From: Paralichthys olivaceus
Taxonomy: Eukaryota > Chordata > Actinopteri > Pleuronectiformes > Paralichthyidae
Length of the DNA: 64,000 bases
Assembly: GCF_024713975.1 (NCBI RefSeq)
Contig: NC_091112.1
Location: 1,964,001 to 2,028,000, forward strand
Direction of reading: 5' to 3'
Part shown: positions 1 through 11,154 of the stretch, in pieces
Layout: each line of letters opens with the position of its first letter
How positions within the stretch are numbered: position 1 is the stretch's first letter
Position numbers and translations under genes: made by a program
Notes under the pieces: generated by a model
What the model was told of the DNA's origin: nothing
Seen by the model: the letters and a program-made list of their open reading frames with translations, nothing else
Database searches by the model: none

Positions 1-672
1 GGAACTTAACCTGAGAGGCCGACATGAAACTCAGATCAATCCTCCCTCTCTGTCTCTTTATCATCTCTCTCCCTCCCTGCCTCTTCTCTGTGCATCTATA
101 TCAGCTGCCTCACGTCTTCTCTTTCTGTCTCTCAATCCTTCACTCCTGTGTTGTCACTCTCTCCTCCTCACAATTTCTCACCCACCGAAATATAATCCAC
201 ATTAGTGCTCCCTGCGAGCACACAGAATGATTTAATTTACTACTTTAATCATCCCAAACCTGCATCCCTTCATCCTCTCCCCCTGTCCTTTCATCCTTCT
301 TCCCTCATTCTTACCTGCATGCCTTCATCCTCCTCTCCTCATCCCTTCATCCCCCCTTTCTCTTCCCTACTCACTTCTATTCATCATTCTTTCCTCATCC
401 CTACCCACATCCTTTCATGCTCTACTCATTCTCTGCCTCTCATTCATGAATCCACCTCAACCCTTCATCTTTTCCTCTCCCACATTTATTCTTTGGACCT
501 CCAGCCTCCACAAATCTTTCCTGCAGTTCCTAAGCCCCGACATTTTTGTAAGACCCGGCTCGGCTCTGCCTCCTCTCAACCTCCAGCCTCATTGCTCGTC
601 TTTCAGTCATGTCATACAAGTGTCCTCTTCCATGTCTTATGTGTGTATGTAATTAAGAGCTTTCTTACCCTG

Positions 673-729
<57 letters not shown>

Positions 730-850
730 TCTCAAGAAGTTTTCATGTGTTTTTGATCAATAGTTGGATGAAGTACCACAGCTGCCGGGATGCTACACTG
801 CTGTGGCCATATTTTAACAAGAGTGTGTGTGTGTGTGTGTGGATCTGCAG
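1..850. other. Intron of the left-edge gene (partial)
   Basis: This is the sequence upstream of the first recognisable exon at 851. It is strongly C/T-rich on the + strand (about 30-640), then carries a (TG)n tract at 676-727 and a shorter one at 822-840 that ends ten bases before the acceptor AG at 849-850. Open frames here are products of the pyrimidine bias and the TG repeat. I see no exon. It is inferred to be intronic because the exon at 851 opens in phase 0 without a start codon. Confidence 0.5.
676..727. repeat. (TG)n microsatellite
   Basis: This is an uninterrupted TG dinucleotide tract of about 52 bp in the intron before the exon at 851. A second, shorter tract lies at 822-840, immediately before the acceptor. 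Confidence 0.95.
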
Positions 851-943
851 GTGGTCCATGAGGTGTACACCAGGTTCACAGAGGAATCTCTGACGCAGTC
901 CGTGTGTGATAAGCCCTCGGAGAGCACAGAGGTCACCATCAAG
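851..943 (+). CDS. Penultimate coding exon of an unidentified gene
   Basis: This 93-bp open segment (31 codons) lies between an acceptor (ctgcag at 845-850) and a donor (AAG|gtcagt after 943). It reads VVHEVYTRFTEE and continues to STEVTIK. Both ends are phase 0, so it joins in frame to the exon at 2432. It looks like real coding sequence: mixed charged and hydrophobic residues, no low complexity and good splice sites. I do not recognise the family. Earlier exons lie left of the window. Because only this exon and a divergent tail are visible, no function is assigned. An alternative reading as a chance open frame is made less likely by the phase match with the next exon. Confidence 0.6.
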
Positions 944-954
944 GTCAGTGCTGG

Positions 955-1085
955 AACTAAAGTGAAGCCAACTCATCTTGATTGCCCCCTTGTGGCTGGC
1001 TGCAGTATATATCATAAAACCCAGGTCACGTCCATCGTCCCATCGTTGTGATTGGTCAAGCTTGTATGTTGGCCAAACCTTGATT
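955..1085 (+). repeat. Dispersed repeat with CTCF-like core, copy 1
   Basis: The copy carries gtgaagcca, then GCCCCCTTGTGGC (984-996), ggctgcagtatat and atcataaaaccc. The same ordered blocks recur at 6.0, 9.0, 20.9, 26.9, 32.7 and 49.7 kb. The reverse complement of the central block resembles the CTCF core. I recognise this as a short interspersed repeat of percomorph fish, but the class is not determined. Confidence 0.6.
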
Positions 1086-1222
1086 CCGCGGCTCGCCACC
1101 TCGATCGCTGCTGCACAGACGCATTCTCCAAATTATGTTAAAAGCACCGGTTCTTTTTATACGGCAGCATTTGACTGATGAATGAAATGCAGGTGGTTGA
1201 ATGAGTTGGCAGCAGACGGTCG

Positions 1223-1225
<3 letters not shown>

Positions 1226-1299
<74 letters not shown>
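1226..1299. repeat. (CA)n microsatellite
   Basis: This is a perfect AC dinucleotide tract of about 74 bp within the intron of the left-edge gene. Confidence 0.95.
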
Positions 1300-1302
<3 letters not shown>

Positions 1303-2431
1303 GAGCATCCAGAAGCGATCCAAAAATAGTTCATAGATCCAAAAATAAATAATCCATGACCCTGATAGAAAAGAGAAGTTGAGATATTACAAGTTTGCTG
1401 AGTAACAGTGGTGCAGTAGTTGTGCAGTTTAGAATATATACGTTCATATGAGATGCAGCTGGAATGTAAACATCTGTATCATTCTGTAAATGTACCTGAA
1501 GGTATCGTACCGATAGTAACATGGATCTCAAACAGTCAGAGTCAGTGTTTGGCAGCTTACTGTGCTCTTGTGTCTCTGGGTTATAAGCTCCTCTCTGTTT
1601 GTCTGTCTGTCGGAGATATGACAGCCCCGAAGCGCCTCCCAGAGGGCAGCAGGTCAAACGGAAGATGTCCGGGGTGGGACGGGTCTTTCATTATGTTGGC
1701 AGCTCTGCTGAGGCAGCAGGAGCTCACTAAGTTCACCACAGAGTGCAGTGAGCAGCCGATGATCTTCTGGGCGATGTTAATGACCCTCTGAGGAGTCGTG
1801 CTGAGGGTTTGGCGTCACCGGCAGAGACGCAGTCAGTCAGCACACTGTCAGTGGAGCAGTACTGATAGTATATAAACACACATACAAAATTAAAGCATAC
1901 AGCCAACAGCATACACTTTATCCACTGTACGTAATGAAATGTGGTCTCATCCATAACCTCATGTATACAATTAGTTTAGATTTTCTTCCTGTGTCCTTTA
2001 CAATGTGTCTCCATGAAACCAGGAACATTAGTGGTGTTGGTATGTTAGTGGAAGGTAAAATATGATCCTAGAAACATGTGCATGAATTATTCATGTTGCT
2101 TTTTCACTGACCTCAATTTTTACCACTTCCTCTCCTTCCCTTTCTCCATCCTACCTCCCTCCTCCATCTCCTCTCTGTTCTTGTTCTTCCACTCAATTTC
2201 CACCTTCCCCCACACTCCATTTCTTTCTTCTCTTTGTTTCTGTATTTCCGTTAACCTCTTCTATGACTTTACAATCGCCTTCTCCTCTATACCTTCGTCC
2301 TGTTTTCTCTTTTTCTTTAATCTTGCTTTGTGTCCTTCCTCCTCTTAATTCACATTCCCTTTTCTTTTCATCTTCTTTGACCTTCACCTCTTCTCCGGTC
2401 TTATCTCCTCCTCTTTCCACTTTTGTCACAG

Positions 2432-2881
2432 GGCCTTGAGGTGTCCAAACCAGGCCGCTACCATGCTCTCAGCTCAGACAACTTTCTGGAGATGAGCGAC
2501 TCTGGAGTGGAGTTCACCGGCTCCGGTCTCCCGCTAGACAGCGACACTGATGCTGCGATGACCTATGCCTCCCACAAACCCCTCCTGAGCGCTGTTTCTC
2601 CGACAGCCATGACCAGTGGAGTTCAGTCAGAGAGCCAAGAGGCCACTCTCGTCCCTGATGGCGACCTCAGTGCCAGCCAGACCCCTGACTCTGCCATGAG
2701 CAAAAGCCCTGCCTCCAATCCTCGCTCAATTGCAGCTGCGACCCCTGATGGCAGCCTGTGTGGTGCTGCATCGCCGGGAACAGCCTCCAGGGGCACTGCT
2801 GGATCATCTTCAGCCAAGACAGACGAAGGGGCTGAAAGCGGAGAAGCTGGGCAGAAAGAGGAATCAGCTCCGAGCACCTGA
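2432..2881 (+). CDS. Terminal coding exon of the unidentified left-edge gene
   Basis: The exon opens after a pyrimidine-rich acceptor (tttgtcacag) and runs 149 codons to TGA at 2879-2881, ending in APST. It continues the exon at 851 in phase 0. The first 40 residues (GLEVSKPGRYHALSSDNFLE, then MSDSGVEFTGSGLP) look structured or phosphorylation-prone. The rest is rich in Ser, Ala, Thr, Pro and Gly and is probably disordered. No signal peptide, membrane segment or zinc motif is visible. Codon third positions are GC-rich, as in the tcf19 exons, which supports real coding. The family is not recognised, so no function is offered. Confidence 0.7.
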   Translation, partial: GLEVSKPGRYHALSSDNFLEMSDSGVEFTGSGLPLDSDTDAAMTYASHKPLLSAVSPTAMTSGVQSESQEATLVPDGDLSASQTPDSAMSKSPASNPRSIAAATPDGSLCGAASPGTASRGTAGSSSAKTDEGAESGEAGQKEESAPST

Positions 2882-3095
2882 GAGGATCGACCACAATGTT
2901 TTTTAATCTCATATCTCCTCATACACTGATGACATCCACTTCTGGCTCTGTGTTTAAGAGAACCTTATCATATAACCACCACCGAGTCCACGATCACTGC
3001 ACTGCAAACATCACAGACAAAATATATTCATCCTTGGACCTGGATGTCAGTGCAGCCCAGGATAAAAATAATAAAAAGAAAGTTGCACAAAATGC
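2882..3095 (+). other. 3' UTR and candidate poly(A) signal of the left-edge gene
   Basis: After the stop codon the sequence becomes A/T-rich. The first canonical AATAAA is at 3070-3075, about 190 bases downstream, so cleavage probably falls near 3090. This is inferred from sequence only. Confidence 0.45.
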
Positions 3096-4404
3096 ACAAT
3101 GCAAAATTAAATGCACTATGCACTGAAATATTAGATGCAAAAGGTAAACCCAAGCTCTATCAAAAGAAGAACAAAGCAATTTTGTGCACATGGAACATGC
3201 ATGCATTTAAATTAAACATTAGAGTAGATTCATAGTTGAGATCTGCAGGACAATGCTGATGCTAGAGTGACTGCATGCAAACATGAACGGCCTGAAGGCT
3301 CTAAAAATAAGTTGCGATGATGTGAGGAGGTTAAAACACTCAGCACTTAAATGGGAGCAAAGGATCTCGACTCCTGTCGAAAAGGTTGTCCCAAAAAATT
3401 ATGGGTTACAGTTTGACAGGTTGAAGAAATCTGACGCTACTTTCGAAGACCAAGGCGACCAACATCAACGGAACAATCCATCTCCCCCGTTTGAGGCAAA
3501 TCTGAATGTGTTGCCTCTGACAGTATTTTTTCTGATGCTGTGATGGTTGCATTTTTAAGACATAAAAAAACCCAGTGGAAACATCCACCACATCTCACTC
3601 ACACTAATGATGAAGCGCCAGAGAAATCTTCCAGAGGAACGACAGCAAACTGTGGAAACGAGCCTCATCTGTTTTTGTTTCTTCATCCCGGTGGAGTTGT
3701 CACAACCCCCTTCAGAGCAAAGCAGAACTGGGGGAGAACACTTCCAGGACTTTTGGAACAGTTCTTGAGAGCTTAATTGGATTCTTGGCCTCTTTGCAGA
3801 CGGACAGATTCACGGACACCTTTATATTTAGAGTGAGGAGCGGTGATAAAAGAGACGACAGTGATGGAACAGGGTGCCGTTCAGGGGAACAGATAAATGG
3901 CTTGCATGATTTAAAGCCTCCTATTTTCATCTCGGCCCACATCCATCGCATGGAGCTCTGATTATTGTAGCCTGGTTGTTTTCCAAAATGAAGAAGACTG
4001 GGAGGACGGATCAATCTGTGATAACGACGCAGCCTATACAGCCCTGACAGAATGAGACTGAAATGTGATTATGAGAGGTGTGCGAGTGTGTGCGCTGGGG
4101 GAGTTTCTTACAAAGCCAACCGACAATATTTTACATTCAGTGCACTGCATGGAGACATGAGTCCATTCAGCCAGTGAAAAATAGAAAATGAAAAAGAGGA
4201 GGACATTACCCGAGCATATAAATCCTGAGCTGATGGTTAAAGTAATATCAATAACTCATAAAGGCTAGTCCACACTTTTACACGTGGTGCTCTATGAATC
4301 TAAAACCCTCATATAGTTCAGCAACACATATTACTATTGACTGTACCAGCAGTAGTATGTCATGTGCATACTATAGAAAGGTCACATGTTTACAACCACT
4401 TCAA

Positions 4405-4515
4405 TTTAAAGGAGACACATTCTGCTCGTCTTCAGATTTATGATTTAAATTTCCTCGAGTGTCGACCTGACACTTTAACTTTAACATTTACAAAAAAACC
4501 TGTATAGGAGAGAAA
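4405..4515 (+). repeat. Truncated TTTAAAGGAGACA-family element
   Basis: It begins TTTAAAGGAGACACATTCTG, matching the terminus of the fuller element at 17735-18221. It also shares later blocks such as tttcctcgagtg and acaaaaaaacctgta with the copies at 17.7 kb and 30.6 kb. The far end is missing. Confidence 0.55.
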
Positions 4516-6023
4516 CAGTGAAAAGCATCATGTGTGTCTCTTTTAAATATATTCAGCTACCCCCATATTTATTAAAGGCAAGAAGTCATCAGGTCATGCT
4601 GCATATTTGTATCTGTAGTCCTGCCTTTTTTGTTTCACTTGTTTTTGCAGACGACAACAGAAACATTTTGTTGGAAAGTAAAGAAAGAAAAGACACAAGT
4701 GACGGACCAAAGAAGTACAGATGAGATGAGAGAGCAAACAGTGGCACAAGTTCAAACATATTTGAAGTGAAGTGCGGACTGACTCAATTAAAGTAAGCTC
4801 CCACAGTGCTAACAACTGCTTTTGACTAATTATTTCTCTTATCTCGCTGTAGATGGAGGCTAATTCAGGTCGCAGGAAGCTGATATACACCAAAGACGTT
4901 TCACAGAACAAAAGCGAGACATCTCACGCTGGCGAAGAAACGCCGTTCAAGCTCGTCCTCTCCTGCACAGGGTCAAACCATCTGAGGTACTTACATTGAG
5001 CCCCTGCGCACTTAAAGAGCACAGCACCTTTAGGGGGAGGCGGGGTGGTATCCATGGCGACATTCATCACATGCTTCATTCTGCCAAAACACACCAAGCG
5101 CCAGTGGTTTCCATCACAACGGGGCGCCGGACTCGTCCAATTTAGATGTCACTATTAGCATTTAGCATTCGCAGTGCGGCTACCTCACGCTGTACATGAG
5201 ATGATGTCAATCTGTGCGATTGAATTACGACCTTTACCTCTGAGTTGAGCTCGGCACACAGAGACGTGTCTGATGTCTGGAAAAGAAAAGCACAAGTGTC
5301 AACACAGGCGATCACAGTGTGGGTTGTAGTTTGAGTTACTATGAGGGTGTAAAATGACTTGCATACTAACATGTCGCTGAATGACTGGTTTTATATGGCA
5401 ATTTTATAAGGCAGCGCTTTCATGTTACACACAAATATATGCATACTCCCACATCTGACTGTTTGTATCAGGTCGATTTGAATAAGCTCCAAGTTTATGG
5501 TCAAAGGATTTGAATTTACATCTAAAGCAATATTAATGACAATGGCACTGAAACATCGCTAACATGCACAGGGCGGAGAGAGGAATCTGACATAGCACTT
5601 CAACCACATCACTCTTTATCATCCTCTTTCCCCGCTGTTGTATATATTTAAATATATTATATGCATGTTTATAATGTGGAAATACTAATGTGTTTTTACT
5701 GCAAGGCTTATGCAAGATTTTATACAAAGAGCTGCATCGATCCTTTAACCCCGTGTCCACAGTAGTAAGTAAAGAACTGACACGAAGTAAATATGAATAC
5801 TACACTTACACAATTATTACAGCACAAATATGACAATACCCAGATTTCATAAAAAGCTGTAAACACTTTACCTCATTTTTTTATCGTCAAATATCTCATT
5901 AAAACCAAACTTATCAGAAACATGAACGCTTGAGTACATTAGTGTCATAAGAACTACTTCAAATCACAGAAACCACGTTTGAGAAACATTTATTTCACAT
6001 ATACATAGATTTTTTTTTTGTGT

Positions 6024-6165
6024 GGTCCATGTCCCATCTGCTAGAAGGGAGGAGTTGGGGGTTAATGCCCTATACTGCAGCCAGCCACCAGGGGGCAATC
6101 AAGATGATCTTGACTGTATATAAAGGTGGACGACATGACGGCTCCCCGAAAGTGAAGCCAGATTC
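6024..6165 (-). repeat. Dispersed repeat with CTCF-like core, copy 2
   Basis: The blocks run gtccatgtcccatctgct, ggaggag, tatactgcagccagcc, CCACCAGGGGGCAA (6086-6099), tgactgtatataaaggtgga and agtgaagcca. This is the opposite orientation to the copy at 955. The core differs from a CTCF consensus only at the last base. Confidence 0.65.
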
Positions 6166-7634
6166 ATGTTAGAGTGAAGTGAAGATGGCAACAGTTGATT
6201 TACGATCTTTGTGAAACAGAACTATAGAAACTGGCGAGGCTGCTTCCATATGTAAAAGTTACGCGCCTTGCTTCAGTGAATATATCTTTCTTTCTTTAAG
6301 TGAAGATCAGATGTTTCATCCTAAAAATATGTTATAAAACCTTGTTTGAAAGACACTTTTTTTAGCTTTGAATTGTGACAGGAGATTTCTGTCTGGTGTC
6401 TGCGGGAATAATAAAACTGTAGCTTCAGGCAATCACAGCTGATGTGAGCTTGGTGAAAGGATTTCATTTCTGTCATTCAGATTTCGCTCTGATGTTTTCT
6501 GTTTCATTTCACATCGCAGCTGCTCATTCTCAAAGACCCAGAACAGAAGTGCTGATCCGTGTGTGGGCAGCAGGAGATTTGATATAATGTCCTTTCACTT
6601 CTGGTGGATTCGCTCGTCTGTTAATCTACTGTTCTCCGTAATTCAAAAGAAAAGAATGAAAAACCATGAAACGATGTCTGCGCCTCTAATACCTTTGCTC
6701 ACAATAGAAATTTGCTTTCGCACAAAATATCAGAAGAACTGTCGAGCGCAGTTTCCGACACATATCAATTCATTTCTATTCACTCTTCTGCAAATCTGTG
6801 GCTTCTCCTGTGCTCAGTTATATTTGAATTTAGTCTTATCTATGATTCACGACGGATTCATTGAAAACTATCTCTGTCTCTTCGAGCACAGTCTTTTATA
6901 GTAAGAGCATTTTTAAAACATGTACATATTCTTCTGGACAAACTGGTCCCAGCTCAGCTGCACTTTTACTCTGGGCTATTTTGTGAACTGACATGCAATG
7001 CATCCCGTCTGCTTGAACAATGTTTTATTATCATGCATCTGTCTCCACCGTCACACTCCCAGCACTAAAGAAAGTTTTTATAAAAGGGAAAAACCGTATA
7101 ATCACTATATACTTTTCATATAATCAGTGTGTTTGCTCTGGGACATCGATGTACGACATCCCAAGTGCATTTGCTGGAAAATAAAATAATCACACTTCCT
7201 TCGAATGAATGAATGAACATGCTCGATTACGTTTCATGGTGAGAACTTTTTGTAGCATCACATTTAGCACCAAAATACTTACTCTGATATTATAGCATAT
7301 ATCTGCTGTCCCAGTGTAAACCTAAGACTTTCTGTAACTGCAGCATGCTGACCTGTAGATTGCTTGTAGGACAGCAGGCGTGATGATGATAGTTAAACAT
7401 TATAGTAATAATATGAATTGCACTTTTCTGTACAGCTGGCCTGCTGAGTCCATCCTCGTGTCTGACTCTGGTTTCCCATGATCGTCCCAACACTAAAAAA
7501 CACCGATCAGTGGTTCAGCTTAAAAATTGTAATTTCTCTGATTATGTGTTCACCCCTGTCTGTTTTTTTGTTTGGGAACAGGATTGCTCAAAATCGACCA
7601 AATAGACTTTTTAAAATTAACTTTCTGTAACATT

Positions 7635-7765
7635 TATTTTTTAACGTTTTCACAAATTTCCCAGAGAATAATCAATGGATCTTGAGGGAAAAAAATCTGG
7701 TTCATAAATGCATTTTTTTGCAGTTTATTTGAAATGAAGGGGACTTGTCGGGCCTTGTCGGACGT
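7635..7765 (+). repeat. Fragment of a percomorph interspersed repeat
   Basis: The blocks cccagagaataatcaatgga, tcttgagggaaaaaaatc and ggggacttgtcgggcctt match a recurrent fish repeat that I know by its consensus. A smaller piece of the same module (tgatttctcatagagtaatt) occurs near 38520. Confidence 0.45.
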
Positions 7766-9035
7766 TGCAAAACAATATATGCTAAATGTAAAATATGGAA
7801 CAAGGAGCCTCCGTTAGGTTCTGTCAACATTTCTGTTTGAAAACGCAATTTGACTTTTGAGCGTCGCTAGTATTCTTCCCTAAACTCCACATCTGAACCA
7901 TGGAGCTGCAGTTCAAAATAAATGTTTTAATGCACATGATATATTCCTCTAAGTTATTGTTGATCTACAGTTTCTATGAAATCCCGACATTAAGAACATA
8001 AACATTCTTCATTGTGACTTGGGTTAGGTTTTGGGAAACCACAGCTTCAGGGTGGCTCGAGGCTGAATGTTGGTTTTAACCCATGACTCAGGCAGGTGAA
8101 GTATTGTCATTGTCAATATTCCTGCTGTAGCTTCTGCAGAAAAATTCAGCTAAACTATTTTTACATTAGAAAAAACATCACCTTTACTTTTTACTCGATT
8201 TTGTACTTTATAGAAATTATGGTATTTTCTATAATTCAGTAGTATCTGTTTGATTTCTGCGATGATAAGGATAGTGAATGTTAAATGAATATACTGGTGT
8301 TAGGAGAATTTGCTTTTTTATATTCAGGCTCTATATATTTTTCTTTATACTGTGTGTGGTTCCTGTGTCATGAGTTTTGATTCAGTTGAATCAATCAGTA
8401 AACCTGTGTGTATTCCTCGCTGAGAGTGAGGTATAATTTTGATTTAACCAAACTTTTTTAAATGTCAGAAATTCTGCTCTGGTCACTGGTTTGTTTGCAT
8501 TCAGGTTTGTATTTGTATCGATTGATTTCATTTCAAAAGACTTCTTCAAACTTACCACATCAGATTCCATTTGATCATTTTCCAAATCTGAGTGAATCAT
8601 TGACTTTTACAATACTTCACTGCTCTGTCATGAACATGAAACAATAATGATTTATATACCAATAAGACCTTTTGGCATCCTGCACAGACTTTTGTAAAGC
8701 TTCTCTCTTTTCTGTATCGAATGAATTGTTGCAATTAAAATCATTTTCAACAGAGTGAATGAAAAGGTTTGTTCTTTTGTGGTGATGCTGTTTCCATTTC
8801 AAGTTTAGAAAATCAAGTGTTACATGCCAGGAAACATAAAAAAAAAAAAAAATCTTAGAGTCCTCGACTTGCAATATCACAGCAGCAAGATGTATGAGAT
8901 GAATATATTTCTGTATTTTTAACTCATATCACACAGGTCGGACAAAAATAATCCTGTGAAAAAGTGTTTTGGGGCAGATCTATAGAAAAAATAAGTAGAA
9001 AGGAATGTGTTTAAATTCTGACTTCTAATTTTTAG

Positions 9036-9095
9036 GGCTTCCAGCCACCAGGGGGCAGTCAAGATGGTTTGGTTTTACTTTTGGAGGCATGGATA
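9036..9095 (-). repeat. Dispersed repeat with CTCF-like core, copy 3
   Basis: This is a short copy with ccagcc followed by CCACCAGGGGGCAG at 9046-9059 and tcaagatgg. The 14-base core is a full match to the degenerate CTCF core. It lies about 450 bp upstream of the tcf19 promoter elements, in forward orientation. Confidence 0.6.
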
Positions 9096-9486
9096 TTTAT
9101 ATTGTGGTGGACAATACACAACAACAAATAATGAAACTTGTTATTTTGTTTGCTATTTGTTTTCTTGATATATTTATTTCTTGTTTTTATAATTTTTCTG
9201 TATTTGCTGTTTAGTTTTGTTTTCTCGTTTGTCTTGTTATTATTATGTTGTTATTTGCTCTCCTATGTTTTTGTGGTTTGGTGATTTGTTCTTGTGTTTT
9301 CCCGTTTGTCCCGCACTTCAGGGCCACCGTGTTTTAAATGTGGAGCAGTCCATAGACTCAATCATTGCTCAAATAAAAGATTTGACCGCTTCTTCCACCA
9401 TGACATTTATTTTTATCCTCCTCCACTTCCGGCCCCGCTTCCTTCCGGCTTCACTTCCTGGTCCCGCTGAAGGCGCCCTGGCCGTC

Positions 9487-9508
9487 AGCCAATCAGGGCG
9501 GGGCGGGA
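9487..9508 (+). promoter_or_regulatory. tcf19: CCAAT box followed by GC box
   Basis: AGCCAATCAG (9487-9496) matches the NF-Y CCAAT consensus. It is followed directly by GGGCGGGGCGGG, a tandem Sp/KLF-type GC box. The position, roughly 60-100 bp before the inferred start, is usual for such elements. Confidence 0.55.
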
Positions 9509-9547
9509 AGTGACGCAGGGCCTCGCAGCAAGGAAGCCCCCGGACTG

Positions 9548-9565
9548 GGCGCGCCAAATTTCAAA
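9548..9565 (+). promoter_or_regulatory. tcf19: E2F site abutting a CHR-like element
   Basis: GCGCCAAA (9551-9558) is the reverse complement of the E2F consensus TTTGGCGC. It is followed without a gap by TTTCAAA, whose complement contains the CHR sequence TTTGAA. Such elements drive repression in G0/G1 and induction at G1/S or G2/M through E2F and DREAM/MuvB complexes. TCF19 was first described as a growth-regulated, late-G1 gene, so the match is biologically sensible. Occupancy is inference. Confidence 0.5.
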
Positions 9566-9569
9566 GGAC

Positions 9570-9657
9570 TTCCTCCCGGAGGACGGAGCTGCGGCGGAGC
9601 CCGGAGAGAAATGGCGACAGAGTCCCCGCGAAGAAGCTGCATCACGGTGAGCACACG
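9570..9657 (+). other. tcf19: Probable first, non-coding exon of tcf19
   Basis: This GC-rich segment ends at one of two tandem donors 11 bp apart (cacg|gtgagc after 9646 and again after 9657). It holds an ATG at 9611 that opens only 12 codons before the first donor, and I treat it as an upstream ORF start because the conserved protein begins at 10884. A good acceptor at 10211 (tctctctttcag) suggests a further 5' UTR exon. The exact 5' structure needs transcript data. Confidence 0.4.
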
Positions 9658-10280
9658 GTGAGCGCGGAGGCGGGGAGTCGCGGGGCGAGTGGCCGGAGGG
9701 GGCGAACCGAGCGGCGGCCGCGGCGCAGCAGCGACAGTCGCTCCTCTGCAGCTGTTTGAAGGTGGCAGCTCGGACCTCCACTCCACCGTCAGCTAGCTTA
9801 AACGCGAAGCTGCGTCTGAGCAGCTAAAACCCGCGGCGAGGTCGCTAACCCTCACCCTGCTGTGTGATCCGAGCACGAATCAACACTTGACTCCCGGAGC
9901 AGCACGGTCGCTCCGGGAGTCACGGTGTGGAAGTTTTACGTGACGCTTCGGTTTCTCGCTTTGTGTCCTGCTCCCGTGATTTGATGCTGCACATGCGCTG
10001 ACGTTTACATGTGAAACTCGGTTTGACACCAGGTTCAGCTGAACTGTGATCAGACCTGTTTCTGAAGTGTCAAATGAAACCTGGCTCTTAAATCTGAGCA
10101 TGTTTTTTTTTTTTTTTTTTAAATATATAATTCCCAGACACTAAGTAGAACAATTAAGCAAAAGCCATTTATTTTTATGTAATGGGTTTTTTCTTTTGTT
10201 CTCTCTTTCAGATCTGAGGCTGTCAGACTTCCCACCTGTGAGACGGCTGATGTCAGGAGCCTGGGATTTTATTATCTATA

Positions 10281-10301
10281 ACACACACACACACACACAC
10301 A
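10281..10301. repeat. (CA)n microsatellite in the tcf19 5' region
   Basis: A 21-bp AC tract. A similar tract lies at 10422-10441, in the stretch between the promoter and the first coding exon. Confidence 0.9.
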
Positions 10302-10883
10302 GCTGACAGCCACTCACACTTGAAAATATTACACGTCAGGACTGAAAGTCTCGCCTGTCAGGTTTTTACGCAGGTTTACTTTTCAAGCTTTTAATATTTA
10401 CTGCACCTTTTCACATTAGCATCACACACACACACACACACGGGTCGTCCAGGTTACAGGAAGTCTTTGTTCTCAAATCCTCCGTCTTACAGCCGTCACT
10501 CCTGGGGGGGGATTTAGTCTCTGAGCTGGGTACACAGGCTCGTTTCCTCATCAGCTCTGGATCCTCTTTATTTATTCATGCTCTCGCAGCGGGACGCAAG
10601 TCGTCAACTTTCCATGCGACTAAAAAATCATCTGTTGCCTAAAGCCCCTGCACCTGCCTGTAACCTTTAAGCCTGTGTTGTCAGAGTTCTCCCCATCGTG
10701 CTCGGAACTCTTTCATCAAACCCAAATGTCTTTCATCCACCTCATGTTCACTAGTTAAGAGTTTGATTCCAAAATGGACCGAAGCGTCCTGTAACTCAGG
10801 GCCGTTCACAGATCGGTTGGGGCCTCTGGAGGGGGGGGCCGGGTGGAGGGTTTAGTGGTGGCAGACAATCAGACCCTTCAGTC

Positions 10884-11154
10884 ATGCTGTGCGGCGTGCA
10901 GCCGTGCTTCCAGTTGCTCCGGATCGGCGCGTCGACGGGCGACTCTGCGCGGGACCTGTACACGTTCAGGCCGGCCCTGAGCCACTCTGTGTTTCGTCTG
11001 GGCCGAGCGGCGGAGCTGTGTGACGTCACGCTGGACTCCACGTCGGTGTCCCGCATCCACGCCGAGCTGCACGCAGAGAGGGAGGCGAGCGGCGGTGACG
11101 CGGCGCCGCAGGAGGAGGGCTGGAGGGTCCACATCAAAGACAGGAGCAGTCATG
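10884..11154 (+). CDS. tcf19: tcf19 coding exon 1: start and first part of the FHA domain
   Basis: It encodes residues 1-90 plus one base. FRLGR (37-41) and SRIHAELHAE (56-65) are the FHA phospho-peptide-binding loops, and DRSSH precedes the split Gly. The donor is CATG|gtgagg. The exon is GC-rich with CpG-rich third positions. The intron that follows opens with a poly-C and CCA-repeat stretch (about 11172-11200). Confidence 0.88.

Larger units (their letters stand above)
944..2431 (+). other. Intron of the left-edge gene
   Basis: The intron is 1488 bp. It contains a copy of the CTCF-motif repeat (955-1085) and a (CA)n tract (1226-1299). A pyrimidine-rich run of about 300 bp (2100-2425) leads into the acceptor tttgtcacag. 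Nothing else in it looks coding. Confidence 0.55.
3096..9400. other. Intergenic spacer before tcf19
   Basis: About 6.3 kb of AT-rich DNA with only short chance open frames. Recognisable pieces are a truncated TTTAAAGGAGACA-family element (4405-4515), a CTCF-motif repeat (6024-6165), a fragment of another interspersed family (7635-7765) and a second CTCF-motif repeat (9036-9095). I see no exon, RNA gene or long terminal repeat in the remainder. Confidence 0.5.
9420..9960 (+). promoter_or_regulatory. tcf19: CpG-rich promoter region of tcf19
   Basis: The base composition changes abruptly from AT-rich spacer to GC-rich, CpG-dense sequence over about 500 bp, typical of a vertebrate housekeeping or cell-cycle promoter. 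It contains a CCAAT box with an adjoining GC box, an E2F-like site abutting a CHR-like element, and no TATA box. A probable first exon with good donor sites follows. The start site is inferred near 9570-9600, just downstream of the E2F/CHR pair. Confidence 0.7.

Noticed and set aside
205..756. A 183-codon open frame on the + strand.
   Set aside because: It follows a C/T-biased stretch and ends in a TG repeat, without splice context or motifs.
9611..9646. The ATG at 9611 as the start of tcf19.
   Set aside because: The 12-codon frame ends at a donor. Joined directly to the acceptor at 10881 it would be out of frame with the conserved MLCGVQPCFQLLRIG start.
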